Assembly: GCF_014905175.1 (NCBI RefSeq)
Contig: NC_057790.1
Location: forward strand, 27,120,469-27,184,468
Reading direction: 5' to 3'
Source: Aphidius gifuensis
Lineage: Eukaryota > Arthropoda > Insecta > Hymenoptera > Braconidae
DNA length: 64,000 nucleotides
The notes beneath the pieces are model-generated. The model did not search any database. It worked only from the letters and a program-made list of their open reading frames with translations, and was not told the DNA's origin. Shown here piece after piece: positions 27,575 through 41,171 of the stretch; the first letter of the stretch is position 1; every line of letters begins with the position of its first letter. The translations under genes and the position numbers were made by a program.

Positions 27575-30500
27575 TTACTTATTTTTTTTATCTTCTGTTG
27601 TAAATGATTTGTCTAATTTTCTTACGGCACCAGAACTTTCTTGACCATCAACTTTATAACGTTTTAAAATTTTACGAGTTTCTGGACTTGATTCCATTTT
27701 AGTTTTTGGAAAATATGATTTATCATCATCATCATCATGTTTTTTAACACTTGTTTTTGTTGCACAATCACTAGTATTTGTATTATTTGAATTAATTAAT
27801 GAAAATTCACTTAATTTTGATTCAAAAACACTTATTTTATCACAAATATCTTTTGAATTATAATCATCATTTTTTGAACCAGTTGGAGAATCTTTTTCCT
27901 CAGCAATTCTTGGTAATTGTGTACTACCACAAGAATTTGACATACCACCAACAACATTTGGAATATTAATTAATATTCCATGTGTCATTTTTGAATATTC
28001 ATTTATTTTTTGTTCATTATTATTACTATTACTATTGTTATTGCTATTGCTATTATTATTATTACTATTACTGTTACAACAACAACTACTAACTGGTGGT
28101 TTTTTATCACCAATTTTAGTATCACTTAAATCTTTGAATGATGATGTATCATTTTGTCCCTCATCACCAGATTCAGACAATGATGCTTGGGCAATAGTAA
28201 CACGTGGTGTAACACGTACCAAATTATTAGCAAGTGGTGATATTGATGTTTTATTTTCAGCTGAACGTGGATGTAAACGATCTGGACTCAATGCACGACG
28301 CAATAATGGCGAACCAGGCTCAGCTGATTTTGGACGACCATATGTTTTCTTTTGACTTGCTGGTGTTGATAATGTGACACCTTAAAAGTGTTAAGATATC
28401 AATGGACAATAATAACAAAAATAATATTACAAATTATTTAAATAAAAAAAAAAATCGTAAATTAATACCTGGACTATAAGACTGTGTTGTATTTGAACTA
28501 CCAGGTTGATGACCAGTTGGAAAAGCCAATGGACTCGGACTTCTTGTTGGACTGGCTGGTATTGGTGATGGTGATGGTGTTCTGGCAAGTGGTGATAATG
28601 GAATGTGTCCAACTGATTTACGACGATTTGGTGAATGTATATTTTTAGCAGCAGTATGAAGTTTATGTTTTAAACCATGTAATGTACTTGGTCGTTGATA
28701 ATGAGATGATGGATTTGATATATTATTTATATTTCCAATAGATGATGTACTTGAGCCTGGTGATGATGATGAATTTGGTGTTGAACCAGTACTCGGTGAA
28801 TTACATGCTGAATGATATGATTCTGATGTGGGACGGTTTGTTGTTATTGTTGCTGATGATGTTGTTGTTGTTGTTGCTGATGACGATGATGATGATGATG
28901 ATAATGTTGTTGCTGTTGTTGGGGACGGAGTACATTTTTGTATACCACCAGTAAAATACGATGAAAATTCAACTGGCTGTGGTGGTAATGACCGAGTAAA
29001 AGATTGAAATGAACGGCTCGGTGTTACCATGGACGGAGAACATATTCCAGCAGCCATCTAAATTATTTATTTTTATCATTATATTAATTAAATTATTTTA
29101 GGTAAATAAAAATAATAATATCATTAATTTAAAAAGCGGAATTGACAAAAGGAAAAGAAATAAAAAAATGATAATAAATCATACCATAAGTGGAGGTTTG
29201 CTGTCACTGGATAAAATGGGTGCTGACATTGGACAATTGATACTTAATGGCTGTAATGCAATAAAAAAAAATATGTGTCTTGTCAAAAAATAAATGAAAT
29301 GACTAAATAATAATAAAATAATAATCATCAAGTGTAAATAAATTAATATTTTATATATAAAAAAAGATAAATTACCTGCTGCATTTCAACACTTGCTCTT
29401 TTTGAACTAATTCTTCTGAATAATGAAGTTTTTCTTTTTTTATCTGAATGATCACGTTTTTGTTTTCGTTGTTGTCGATGTAATGTTTTTCTAGCAAGTT
29501 TACTCTGTGCAAGTTCACGTTTTCTACCACCAGTTTTAATGCTTGTATTTTCAAGTGGTGTACTTCTCAGTGTGACATGATCACCACCACTCAACATCAG
29601 CTGAAGTACTTGCGTATGATAAAGTCCCTGTACAGGTTCACCATTAATGTGAGTTATCAAATCACCAAGTCTCAAGCCAGCTTCAAAAGCTGGACTCAAT
29701 TGATCAACAGCCTAAACAAAAAAATTTATTATTATTTAAAATACAATTTATTTATTTATTAATCAAAATTTATTTACCATTACTAAATGATGCATTGTGT
29801 AAAAATCACTGTCACCATAATAAACACGTATAGTATGTACAGTAAATCCAAATCCATGTGGACCTCTTCTAATAATAATTGCTGGTTTTAAGCTTGTAAC
29901 AAGTGGACTTAATTCACGACATGGCGATGTATCTCGTGACGAAGCTGTTGACGAACCACCTGGTGATTCAATCGACTGACATACAGATTGATCATAAGCA
30001 AAATCATTTGTTGGAATAACCAACGATAATCCACTTGTTGATGCTGATTTAATGACTGATCGTGATTTTTGTTTAACACATTGTCCTGATAATGCATGTG
30101 GTGTTGTACTCGTTGAATCAAATGAATCTGTACTTGAATTTAATCTGTCCTCTGTTATTTCTCTATTGGCAGCAGCCAAATCCAGTCTAAATTAAATTAA
30201 TTGTTTATATTAAATTTTATTTCCTTGTTTAATCTGACAAAAGTTTTAATATGACTCACACGAGTTTATTTTTTGATTAACAAATAATAATGATAGATAT
30301 AACGTGAAAATAAAAATATAAATAAAAAAATAATAATGATAAATGACTCACGTGTGATCACCATCAATGGATATACTGAATCTGGGCAGCTTGTCGCGTG
30401 CATGTGTATGACGTCTTCTATGAATTTGTGGACTAATATCAAATTCAGTTTCAATATTTTGTGATGTTTCTGGTGTACTATGTACTGGTGGATTATTATC

Positions 30501-33500
30501 AATAATTGTCGTTGAATTTTTAGGATTTGAAGAGTATAAATCACCACTTATTACTGAAGCTGGACTTGCTGTTGTTGATGATGACGATGATGATGATGAT
30601 AAAATATCTAAACTTTTATCGAGTTTTTCATTTGTAATTATTGGAGAATTTATAATTTTGGCAGTTGATAATTTTGTTATTAATTTATCTTGTATTGTAT
30701 TATTTTTATCATTATTATTATTATTAATTGAAGCACGTAATGGTGGTGAAAATGATGATAATGATGAAGGTTGTATTGTTTTTGGTAAAACTTTAACAAC
30801 ATTACGTTCAAGTTCATTGTGAAATAATAATTTTTTAGTAGCTAAATCAATATTTGTATTATCATGTTCATTAAAATTTGGTGGTCTTGTTTGTGATATT
30901 TTTCTTGATTGTGGTGAGTATGATGAAAAACTACCAAACAATGGTGAATCATCAGTGTCATCAGTATCTTCACCAAGATCATGATTATAACGATCCATTC
31001 TTGTATCAAAATAACTTGTATCTTCTGAATTTGTTAATTGTGGTACAAATTCAGCTTTATGACGTAGTAATGTATTCCAATTAACACCAAAAAAATATGG
31101 ATGATCTTTAACTTCATGTGCACCACCTTGTGTACCAAGTCTATCACGTGGATTTTGATAAAGTAATGATGTTATAATATCTTTAGCTTCTGGTTGTACT
31201 GGCCAATCAGCTTCATCTGGCCATTCAATGTCATCATTAACAGTATGGGCAAATAATTCTTCAGGTGTATCACCAAAAAATGGTACACAACCAATTAAAA
31301 ATTCATACAAAACAATTCCCATTGACCACCAATCAACTGGTTTACCATAACCTTGACGTAATATAACTTCTGGAGCAATATATTCTGGTGTACCAAATAC
31401 TTGTTTATCAGAAAATTGTCTTGTATCACGATCAATATATCCTTCATATAAATTTGTTGCCAATGACATTAGCCCCATTTTACTTAAACCAAAATCAGTT
31501 AATTTAATATGACCAAGTGCTGTTATTAATAAATTATCTGGTTTTAAATCACGATGTACAATACCATAACTGTGAAGATATTCAACAGCTAATACTGTTT
31601 CAGCAAAATAAAAACGTGCCATATCTGGTGGTAATGGACCAATATTTTTTAATAAACTTGCACAATCACCACCCTCAACGTATTCCATAACAAGACATAA
31701 ATGTTTTTTAGTTTCAAAACTACAATACATTGATACGACAAATGGATTATCAGTAAAACTCATAATATCACGTTCAGCAAATACTTGATCAACTTGATTT
31801 CTCAGCATTAAATTATTTTTATTAATTTTTTTCATGGCAAAACGTTGACGTGATATTTTTTCTTTAACCAAATAAACAGCTCCATATGCACCATTACTAA
31901 TAAGTTTTAATACTTCATAATCATTTTCACGTGGTACACGTTGTTGATGTTGTTGTTGTGGCTGTAGATGTTGTGACTGTTGTTGAGATTGTTGTTGTGA
32001 TGATTGTGACTGTTGTGTATTCTGATCATCTTCACAACAATTTGAACTTGACGATGTTATTTCAGCATTACTACCACTTGAACTTGTTGAATCTTCCAAT
32101 TTATTAATGTCATCTTGAAGATCAGATATTGGATCACGATTTAATGATAATTTACTTATAATATATTGTGGAATATCTGCTTTCATACCACCACTATTTA
32201 TTTTAGCTTGTCCCTCAGCTTGTTCAAGTAAATGATAAAATTCTTCTGGATCAAATTCTAAGCATTCTAAAAGTCTAGCTGGTCTTGATATTATTAATAA
32301 TAATTTTTTAATAAGACCAGTAATACGAGCAGCAGCTTCAAGTGATTTATCAATTGTTTCCATTAATAAATGCTCAAGACTTTCAGTCATTTCATAAAAA
32401 TAACGTGATGTTATTAATTTTTCTTGTGATTTTTGTAAACAATCACGAGCCATTTCAATTATTTGATGATGAACAAAACGTATTATTGGCAAAGAATCTT
32501 GTGCCATATGAGAAACAACATCATACTCATCAACTTCTTTATTTTCATTTATAAAATTTGTCAAACGTTCCTCCATTTGTTGTGTTGCCTGTCAAAATAA
32601 TATAATATAAGTTATATTTTTTTATAAATATGTGTTGAAAGATTGAATCAAAGTTTATTTATTTTTTTATAAAAAAAAAAATTAAAATACTCGAGGGATT
32701 TTCAAAATTTTCCTTCATTATTAAAAACAATAATATTTAGGTCAAACAAATGACCTCATTAAATAAAAAATAAACGAAATATGATACAAAAAAAAAAAAA
32801 AAAAAGAAATAATCAGCTTGTTAGTTTATATATTAAATTCAATCGTTATTTTTGAATGAATCAAGACATTTGTCATTTTGACAGACATTGGCAAAATGCC
32901 AATAGTTTTCAACGAATACTACCATTGCAATATGTACACTACGTTTCAATAGATTTTTATTTTTATTTTTTATTTATTTAATTTCAAGATGATGATGACG
33001 ATGATGACCTTTCACAATTTTATTGCATTATTATTATTTTAAATATGTTACCTTTGGAAATCTTTCCTTGTAGAGGGTGTTCATCATGACAATTTCATTG
33101 TCAAGAACTGGTGATCGACTTGGACTACTGTAATGTTAAATTAAATTAAAATATTAGTAATGTTGAAAAATACTTGTTTGTTGATTTAAAAAATTAAAAA
33201 ATAAATGACCTTAAACTTCGTGATCTTGGACGATGTAATGGTGATCTTCTACCTTCTTCTTCAAGGCTAAATGATATACTACCAGGTATACTTGATATAC
33301 TTGAACAACCTGGAAAACCAGGATGTGATGAACTTGGTGTTCCTGGTTTTGAAAAATGACAGGATAACATACGAAGTTCGTCCTTTGTTGGAATGTTTGG
33401 TAATTGATGCAAACGTTCTTGACTAGAGCATTGAGACTGTAATAAAATTTATATAAAAAAATTATAATTTATTTATAATTTATTATCAAGATTTTAAAAA

Positions 33501-34776
33501 AAAATATATATATATTACCGATACGTTGCTGGAACCGGGCGTTGTCCCATAACCACTTGAAGGCAAACTGGCAACCGACCATCGTCTTCCGTCTGCTGTT
33601 CCCGAAGCTCCACCTCCAATTCTGTTTATTATATATCACCTAGTTGTTAATTGATTCTCAATGACAATACTAAAATAACGTATTTTTTAAATATACCTTT
33701 TTATTGGAGCAAATGCAAAATGTGGACTTGATGACATACGTGGACTCTCAAGTGGACTTCCAACTATTGGAACAAACGCTTTAACAAAAAAATAAAAAAA
33801 GAAACAAAATATTAATTAATTATCAATTACAAGCTCATTGTTAATTATTTTGATAAGTCACATTGAATGATTATAATAATTGCATAATAATAACAACAAT
33901 ATTACATTGACAATACATCTGCCAAAATAATGTTTTATAATTGAACAATTTTTTCATCACTTTGTCTGTGCTCATCTATAAACATGTGATATCAAAATAA
34001 ATATCAAGTGCCAACATTGATCTTGTTTTGTTGATCTAAATTGTCTGTCTCTTTGTATATTATTATTTTTTTTATGTTGGCAAATTGAATGATTAATTTA
34101 GTAATCAATGATCGATTGATTAATCATATTAAAATTGTTATTATTATTATTATTATCATCGAACAACAACAACAATTGAGGAAGTTGTTTGGCTGTTTTT
34201 TTTTTAATTTTATTTTACCTGACAATGGAGAATTACATCGTGGCAATGTGGGTGAGGTTGTTGGAATAAAAGATTTACGATGAGCTGCCTTGGCTGCACG
34301 TCGTGGAATATTAAATTCTCTCTGTTGATTTGAAAAGTAATAAAAATGTAGCTTTTAAATAAATTGTATGTTGAAATATAAATGATGGTTTATTTACCAT
34401 GTGCATTGACAACGATGGTGCTGATTTACCAATCGCTGAATTACGCATTCTAATTAAATTTGATAATTCACTGGATCCTAAAATTAATTTATCAAGTTAA
34501 CAACAACATCAACAAGCAAATAATTAATTAGCCAATTAATAAATTTCGTTTACCATCACGAGCTGGTGCTTCTTTGCTTTCAACTTTTGCTAAAATTGTT
34601 TTTCTCATTATTTTTTCAAGTTGATTACCAGCAACAGATGTATCGACACCACCAGCAGCACCACCACCACCACTAGCTTGTTCATCCAATTCAGTTTGAT
34701 CAAACACAAGTACTCTTGCTGAATTACCATGTGAACGAATACGTGGTCTACTTGGTCTGTTCCTTCCTGTATCCAT
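27575..34776 (-). CDS. dop: Microtubule-associated serine/threonine kinase (MAST family, drop out)
   Basis: This is an AGC-type protein kinase with a PDZ domain. The Drosophila family member is dop. The 13 exons, in transcript order, are 34554-34776, 34398-34477, 34219-34321, 33697-33778, 33519-33621, 33210-33436, 33052-33127, 30352-32588, 29778-30186, 29376-29711, 29185-29250, 28469-29057 and 27575-28380. They total 5337 nt, or 1778 aa, with the frame kept at every junction. The conserved N-terminal words RRWSVASLPSSGYGTTPGSS and SSELSNLIRMRNS are present. The MAST-specific DUF1908 region starts near residue 303 and is followed by poly-Gln. The kinase domain (about 522-795) has FAMKKI, HRDLKPDN, TDFGLS and GTPEYIAPE. 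The PDZ domain is about 1145-1234 (HGFGFTV, LGDLITHINGEPV). The long C-terminus is Ser/Asn-rich low complexity. The start codon is the first ATG of the first recognisable exon. Alternative upstream exons cannot be excluded. Confidence 0.93.
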
Positions 34777-36628
34777 TGTGTTAATTTTTTTTCCTTCAAA
34801 ATTTTCTTACTCTGTTAATAAACAATAATAAATCACGATTTTTAGTATGCATATAGAAAATAATTTTGCCAACTAACTGTATAACCGCAAACTCATTGGC
34901 AAATATCTTTCTTTTTTTTTTTTTATTATTTTGTTTTATGTTTAGCTACTGAATAAACAACAATGTTTGTATGATACTTAACATGTCACATTTAGATATC
35001 AACATACCAACTTTATTGTCTGCTTTTAAATAAATAATCATTATTATTACATTGACAGTTTATTATTTATAAACATAAATAAATATATGATATATCTTTA
35101 TGTTTTTTTTTATTGACATTAAAAAATTTGTTGGTTTTTTTTTTGCTAAAATAAAAATAATGTTTTTGCGTACATATTTTAAAACCTCTTCAAAGTTCGA
35201 TATCATAAATAAAATTTATATTTTTTATCAATCAATCAAAAATAAAAAAAATAAAAAAAAACCAACAAATTATCATGAAAATCAATAAATTTAAAAATCG
35301 TTTTTAAAAGCAATTTGTAAAAATTGTCAAAAATGAGTAAACAAAAAAAGCTGAATAAACAATAAAAAAATTACCGTAAAAAATTTTAGTTATCCTGTAA
35401 GATTAGCCATGAATCACAGGTAAAAAAAAAAACCCATTGATTATTTTTCTTTTGGTTTTTTTGCAAGTCAACACAACAAAATGAAACAGGGGAAAAAAAA
35501 GGGAAAAAAAAAAAAAAAAGTGAAAAATTAAACGAGCAAGCGTACTTCTTCACTACACCTATGCACACACACACACGTTTAAAAATCGCGTAAACAATAT
35601 TGTTGTTGTAATTGTGTTAACAACAATTAGCCATGTATGATAATGAAAAAAAAATACCACCAAGATAATTACCGCGAGAAAAAGAAAGAATGAAAAAAAA
35701 ACAAAAAAAAAAAAAACTTTAATTATTTTACGAACGACGACACACAACAGCCATAAGCAAATAATAATAATTATTTGCACCAGGCATCCCTACACCACGA
35801 CGACGACGACAACAACAACACTATTTATTTTAAAAAATTAAAGTTGTTGGCTTTATTATTGCCAAACAACAACCGGGTACTCAACAATAATAGTTTTAAT
35901 AATTTAACACGCATTCTTGTAGTGTTGTTGTACGTTAATATCGGAATTAATTACGAAATTATTTAAGTCGCGATGACCATGGGTTTTTCTGACTCATGAC
36001 GGAGATGGATTGAGGAGAAAAAAAAAAACAAGACCAACAGAGAGAGGGAGAGAGAGAGAGAGAAGAAAAAGAGAGAGAAATTCAAAGCAATTCAAAGCAT
36101 CATACGTCAATAAAGCAGATATCTCTAGTCATCTTATCATAGATTATCTATAGATCATTCAAATTTCAACAATTACAGTTAACTAATGATTAAAAAAATT
36201 TTAATAATAATTAGTCAACTAGCATTGAATTTTTAAACTACTAGCTAACTGCAGTTGTGGACGAAAAAAATTCGTAAAAAAATAAATTAACAAATTTATA
36301 TTAAATTGAATTTTTTTTGTTTATTGGTATATTTTAATTTTAAGATACAAAGATGAATTTTTTTTTTTATAAACAATAATATATCTTGAAGCATTTTTTA
36401 ACTTTCTTTTTAATTATTTATAATTTAATATAAATAATTATGTGAAAGGAAAAAAACTTTACAAAGATTATTTATTATTTAAAATTAAAACTGTGCGATG
36501 AAAGTAGCAAAAGATTCAATGAGCTCAACTGATTTATAAGATTATTTTGATGGAAAAAAAAAAAAAAAAATTGATTCTAAATTTATTTTACAATAAAAAA
36601 AGAATTATTAGTATGTTCGGTAAGTTGT
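34777..36628. other. Intergenic region, MAST kinase promoter side and eIF3e 3' side
   Basis: No coding exon is recognised. 35560-35970 carries CGACGA/CAACAA repeats and mixed composition and may be the upstream leader or promoter of the kinase gene. 36040-36078 is a (GA)n microsatellite. The word ACGTCAATAAAGCAGATAT near 36106 matches the terminus of the 23.06-kb fold-back element. Immediately below eIF3e is an AT-rich probable 3' UTR. Confidence 0.45.
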
Positions 36629-38514
36629 TTAGTTCCAAACAATACTAACTGGATCTTGATTTTTAGCTTTCAATTTACGTTCAATTAAATTTTCAAGTGC
36701 TTCACTACGAACACTAAGTCCCTCAATTTTTTCAACAAGTTGTTGATATGGTGATGCTGGCTGTGTACCCATAACAACATGTCCAAGTTTACTGTCAATT
36801 TTAGCACCAAGACGTGCATTACGAATTAAATTGACAATCCAACATTCAGCAACATCAGCTTTCATGTTTAATTTTTCAGCAAGCATTCTAGAAAATTAAT
36901 TAAAAAAATTTAATTTAAATTTAATATTTAATCTATTTAATGTGTTAATGAATATAAAAAATTCTACATACTGAATGCTAATGCATTGATGAATTCTGCA
37001 GAAAGTTTCGAAAATCATAAGTCTTGCATTTTCAACAAATTCATTTAATAATGCAATTAAAAAGAAATCATTAATAACAACAGTTTGACATTCTTGAAGT
37101 TTTTGACGAGCTCCATCAAAATCAAAATTGACATACAAATGTTCAAGAAATTCAGTGATTGGATCTTTGTATGTATATGATTCCTGAGATAATATAAAAT
37201 TAATTAATTAATTAATAAACAAATTAATTACTAAATTTAAATAGTAACTTACTTGTTGAATAACTTTAACAAGATCCTTCAATGTTGATCGTCTTGAGCG
37301 ATTGACAATAACAGCTGCTGCCAAGTAACGAAGAATATGTGGGCACATTGTTTGAATAGCATTCAAATAACTAAAACAAATGAACAACAATGTAGATGCA
37401 GATACAGAAAATATTGAGATTTAAACTTACAGTGGACGATAGAGAAACATCTCGATGATTGCATCTCTACCCTTGGCATGATTGAAGAATACAAACAAAC
37501 TCCAGTGAATAAGCCATGTACGTTGTTGCAAAGCTTGAAGTGAATTACCAATAGCATTGCTGTCAATATATTCTCTGAGTTTATTAACATCTTCGAGTGC
37601 TGTATCCCAATTTTGAGCAAGAATTTCAGATGCTAATTTACCCCAAAGAACACTTAAATAGTTCTAAAAAATATATTAACAAATTATTATTATAGCTGAT
37701 TATTCATTTATTTTTATTTATAAAAAATATTTAATTACCTTGTCAGTTGGTGGCATAATCAACATGTACAGATAGAGATAAGATGTTGTAACTGAATAAT
37801 TACCACACTCGTATCTGTATTTAGCAAGTGCTACAAGATCATCCATCATTTCAACTTTAAACTGTAAACAAATAAATTATTATTTAATTACAATTTAAAT
37901 TGTATTTTAAAAATTATTATGATTTATTTACCTCCCATTCTTGGGTCAAGTAATTGATAAGAGCTTTTGAGTCACGCATTTCCTCCATTTTTTTCATAGC
38001 TTTCTCGTTATTCATCAATGCAACAACTGGAGCAACTTTTTCCTGGAGTCTTCCAAGCTCTTCAACGACTTCATCACGTCGAGCTTTTAATTTCTAAATT
38101 AATAATTTAGAAAAATTAGCCAGTCAAGTTATCATAATGATAATAATTAAAGAAAAAAATATTGAATTACCTCAGGTGCTTCGTCATTTGGATACAGCTG
38201 CATCCAGATGTCGATAGCATAATCAATCATATTGGTTTTTTCGAGAATTTCAAGTTTTGATTTAAGTAATCCAGATTCATCGTAAAGCTATCAACAAAAT
38301 TAATATATTTATTATTAACAAATTATATGTATTTATTTATTAACAACAAATTATACAAGGTTATAATAACCTCAAAATTTAACCGCATGTATAACAAAGT
38401 TATTTAACATAAATATATTCATACCCCTTTTGCAGTAAGAAATTCCGAAAGTGGAAAAACCAAATGTCGATCCAAATTTTGCCCGATACGGGGTGTTAAA
38501 TCGTACTTAGCCAT
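36629..38514 (-). CDS. eIF3e: Eukaryotic translation initiation factor 3 subunit E (Int6)
   Basis: This is a subunit of the eIF3 complex, which recruits mRNA and the pre-initiation complex to the 40S ribosome. The eight exons are 38425-38514, 38171-38287, 37932-38093, 37739-37861, 37431-37663, 37253-37370, 36972-37183 and 36629-36887. They give 437 aa, the usual family length. The N-terminus MAKYDLTPRIGQNLDRHLVF is diagnostic. The helical repeats continue through DIWMQLYPNDEAPEKL and CGNYSVTTSYLYLYMLIMPP. The PCI-type C-terminal region includes MLAEKLNMKADVAECWIVNL and GHVVMG and ends in SIVWN. The gene is divergent from a possible small gene beginning at 39077 (562 bp between starts), so the two may share a promoter region. 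Confidence 0.97.
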
Positions 38515-39076
38515 TGTTAATTTATAATTACATTTACTTTTTAAAAAATACCTGATGTCAGTGTCAGATATTTATTTGAAAAGGAAATTTAAAAAAAGGA
38601 ATAGAGCGAGCATGGAGTTTATACACCTCCATGAGAGCGAGCAAGAGCGAGCAAGCATGGCAAGTTGTATCACTTGAACTTAGCTCAATTCAGCTCAATT
38701 TAATTCGATGTGTCGATATATTAGCGGGAACGCCATTATAAATTTTAAAAATCATGAATTATAAAAAAAAAACCAAATGAAGATTCAACAGATAACAAAC
38801 GGAAAACGCCAATCTAACTGATAAAAAATCAACCCAACACTGATGAATTATATATTTATTATATCTATATATAATATATACTAATAAATTGCAATAATCT
38901 AGTAACTATGTAGTTATTTACAACTTTTGGTGATGTTATTATTATTACATACACAAACGCACACTCAACACTGCTCAACACCACACAAAAAAAAATATCA
39001 TTAAATAATTCAAGTGAATTCAAGGGTGGGTGATTGTATATTTATTATTTTTATTGTTCATTTTTAAATTTGTGTC
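38515..39076. promoter_or_regulatory. Head-to-head promoter region of eIF3e and the 89-aa gene
   Basis: This 562-bp spacer separates divergent start codons. It contains repeated GCGAGCAAGA/GAGCGAGCA words (38605-38655) and AGCTCAATTCAGCTCAATTT, with no TATA box evident near eIF3e. A CGCACACTCAACACTGCTCAA segment lies near 38957. That it is a bidirectional promoter is inference from gene geometry. Confidence 0.4.
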
Positions 39077-39346
39077 ATGTCATGGCAATATGAATTTAAC
39101 AAAAAAAAAGGCAGTTTGGTTCATCTCATGACAAAAGATCAAACATTAAATAACATCAACAACAACACAAGTGTCATCAAAGAACGTAAACGTCCAACTT
39201 GGTTACATTTAATAGAAATTTTTTTTACAAAACGAATGTTATATGCTGCTGGACAATCAACTATTGCTGCTGGAGTCATGTATTATTGTCATGCACGTTT
39301 AGGATTTCACTTGCTACTTCTTGCAGCTTGTATGGATTACATATAA
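39077..39346 (+). CDS. Possible small membrane protein, 89 aa
   Basis: This is a single uninterrupted frame of 89 aa between eIF3e and OMA1. The N-terminal half is polar (KKKGSLVHLMTKDQT, Asn-rich). A KERKRPTWLHLIEIFFTKR stretch follows, then a hydrophobic C-terminus with two possible short membrane segments (MLYAAGQSTIAAGVMYY and LGFHLLLLAACMDYI). I do not recognise the family. The balanced amino-acid use (Trp, His, Cys, Met) is unlike the Lys/Asn/Ile/Phe chance frames elsewhere, which favours a real protein. It could be a mitochondrial or ER small membrane protein, or it could be the 5' leader of a longer OMA1 transcript. Confidence 0.45.
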   Translation: MSWQYEFNKKKGSLVHLMTKDQTLNNINNNTSVIKERKRPTWLHLIEIFFTKRMLYAAGQSTIAAGVMYYCHARLGFHLLLLAACMDYI

Positions 39347-39544
39347 TTATTATTTAAAAATCACAACAAACAACAATATCAACACATACACACACACACC
39401 CTCTTACACATATAGGTATATAATCTCAGTGTACTTAATTTTAGGACATTTGTTTATTTATTTTCATCATCATAACTTCAGTGTTTTTTTTATTTATGAA
39501 TTAAACAAAAGTTAATTGTTAATTAACTTGCGTATTAAGTGAAA

Positions 39545-41171
39545 ATGTTACTACTCAGGTCATTTTGTTTGTTAAATCGTAGACAAACTCTTGTCTCAAG
39601 ATTTATCAAGCCAACAATACATTATCCAAGTAAATATTCTAGTTTTTCACAAAACACTCTGCCAAAAATCATCGATAAATATGATGATAAAATTACTATT
39701 AATAAATGTAAATTTCATACAACACCTCGTCTTGATATACCACCATATTTTGCTTTGTTAATACGCCCAATAACAAGAGTTGGAGCATATTTATTTGGAC
39801 GGTTACTTAAAAAATGGTGGTCAAGAAAAAGTCCACAAGAAAAAGAAATTTATAAAGAATGGTTGTCTGCAAGAAAAACAAAAATTTATGGTAACAACAA
39901 CAATAAATAAATAAATAATAAAATATAAATATTAATGTTTTTATTATTGTATTTTTCAGGTTTGCTGGGATTTGCTTTAGCTAGTTTACTTTTTTATTAC
40001 ATTTATCATATTGAAACGGATCCAATAACTGGTCGTTCAAGATTCATCATTCTCAATAAAGAACAACAAAAAGCATTGAGTTCTTTAGCAGCTGAAGGAG
40101 TGAGTAATTTATTTAATTTTAATTATATAAATAATATGTTTTTTGTTTTGTTAATTAATAATATTTATTCGTTAATTAGATTCTTGAAGATCATGAAGAT
40201 TCAGTATTGCCTCCATCTCATTCATCATATCGTAGATTAAATAAAATTGTCAAGCAATTGTTAAAAGCAAATCAGGATATACCATCAATTGCAGAACGAG
40301 AATGGACATTGACAGTCCTTGATTCAAATCAAAAAAATGCTTTTGTTCTTCCTGTTGGTATATTTTATTTTTTTTTTAAACAAATGATTATTTAAATAAG
40401 CTAATTGTCGAATAATTATCTACTATTTCAGGGTGGTCAAATATTTGTATATCTGGGTATGTTAAAACTTGTTGAAAATGATGATCAATTGGCTTTTGTT
40501 TTGGCCCATGAAATTGCTCATGTTCTTCTTTTACATTCAGTAAGTGGTAATAATTTAATTTAAAAAGAAAACAAATTAATAAATATTTATTTGATTTATT
40601 TTTAGATTGAATCATTGTCTAGAAATTTTTTGTTGGATATACTTCTTGCAGTACCCGTTGCAATCACTTGGTTTATAATACCCAGTGATTTATTAGCCTT
40701 TGCTCTTCAATATTTTGGAGTTAAATTGACAAATATTCTCATCACTCTGCCACATAATCGAAGAGCAGAGCAAGAAGCTGATCATGTTGGTTTACAAATT
40801 ACATCAAAAGCATGTTTTGATGTACGTCAAGCTGTTGTTTTATGGGCAATGATGAAACAATTATCTCATTTAGAAATTGAACCTGAAAAATCAACGTGGC
40901 TGTCAACTCATCCAGCTCATGAAGATCGAGAAAAATATCTTGATACTATATTACCTGAAGCAATTGATTTAAGAAACCAATGTGGGGTAAGATAAATATA
41001 TTATTTTGAATTTTATTATAATTAAAATAATATTAATTAATATTAAACATAATATTTCAGTGTCTTCGATTGAGACTACATGATCCTATTGCTGCATATC
41101 GTGCAAAAACAGCAGAACAACATTTAAAACAATTTGCTAAAAGAGGCTACGTACCATCACAAACAAAATAA
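39545..41171 (+). CDS. OMA1: Mitochondrial metalloendopeptidase OMA1
   Basis: OMA1 is an M48-family stress protease of the inner mitochondrial membrane. In other animals it cleaves OPA1 when the membrane is depolarised. The six exons are 39545-39890, 39960-40099, 40180-40353, 40432-40539, 40606-40986 and 41061-41171. They give 419 aa with the frame kept. A basic N-terminus suits a mitochondrial presequence. A membrane segment lies at about 116-133 (GLLGFALASLLFYYIY). NAFVLPGGQIFVYLGML is followed by the zinc motif HEIAH (residues 246-250), and the third-ligand motif RRAEQEAD lies near 308-315. STHPAHEDRE is the typical late M48 motif. The start ATG at 39545 is the first in frame. Exon 3 must end at 40353 to give the conserved LPGG, using the unusual donor GTTGGT. 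Confidence 0.93.

Noticed and set aside
28035..28355. 106-aa plus-strand frame beginning with a long Leu run
   Set aside because: It is antisense shadow of the Asn/Ser-rich C-terminal exon of the MAST kinase.
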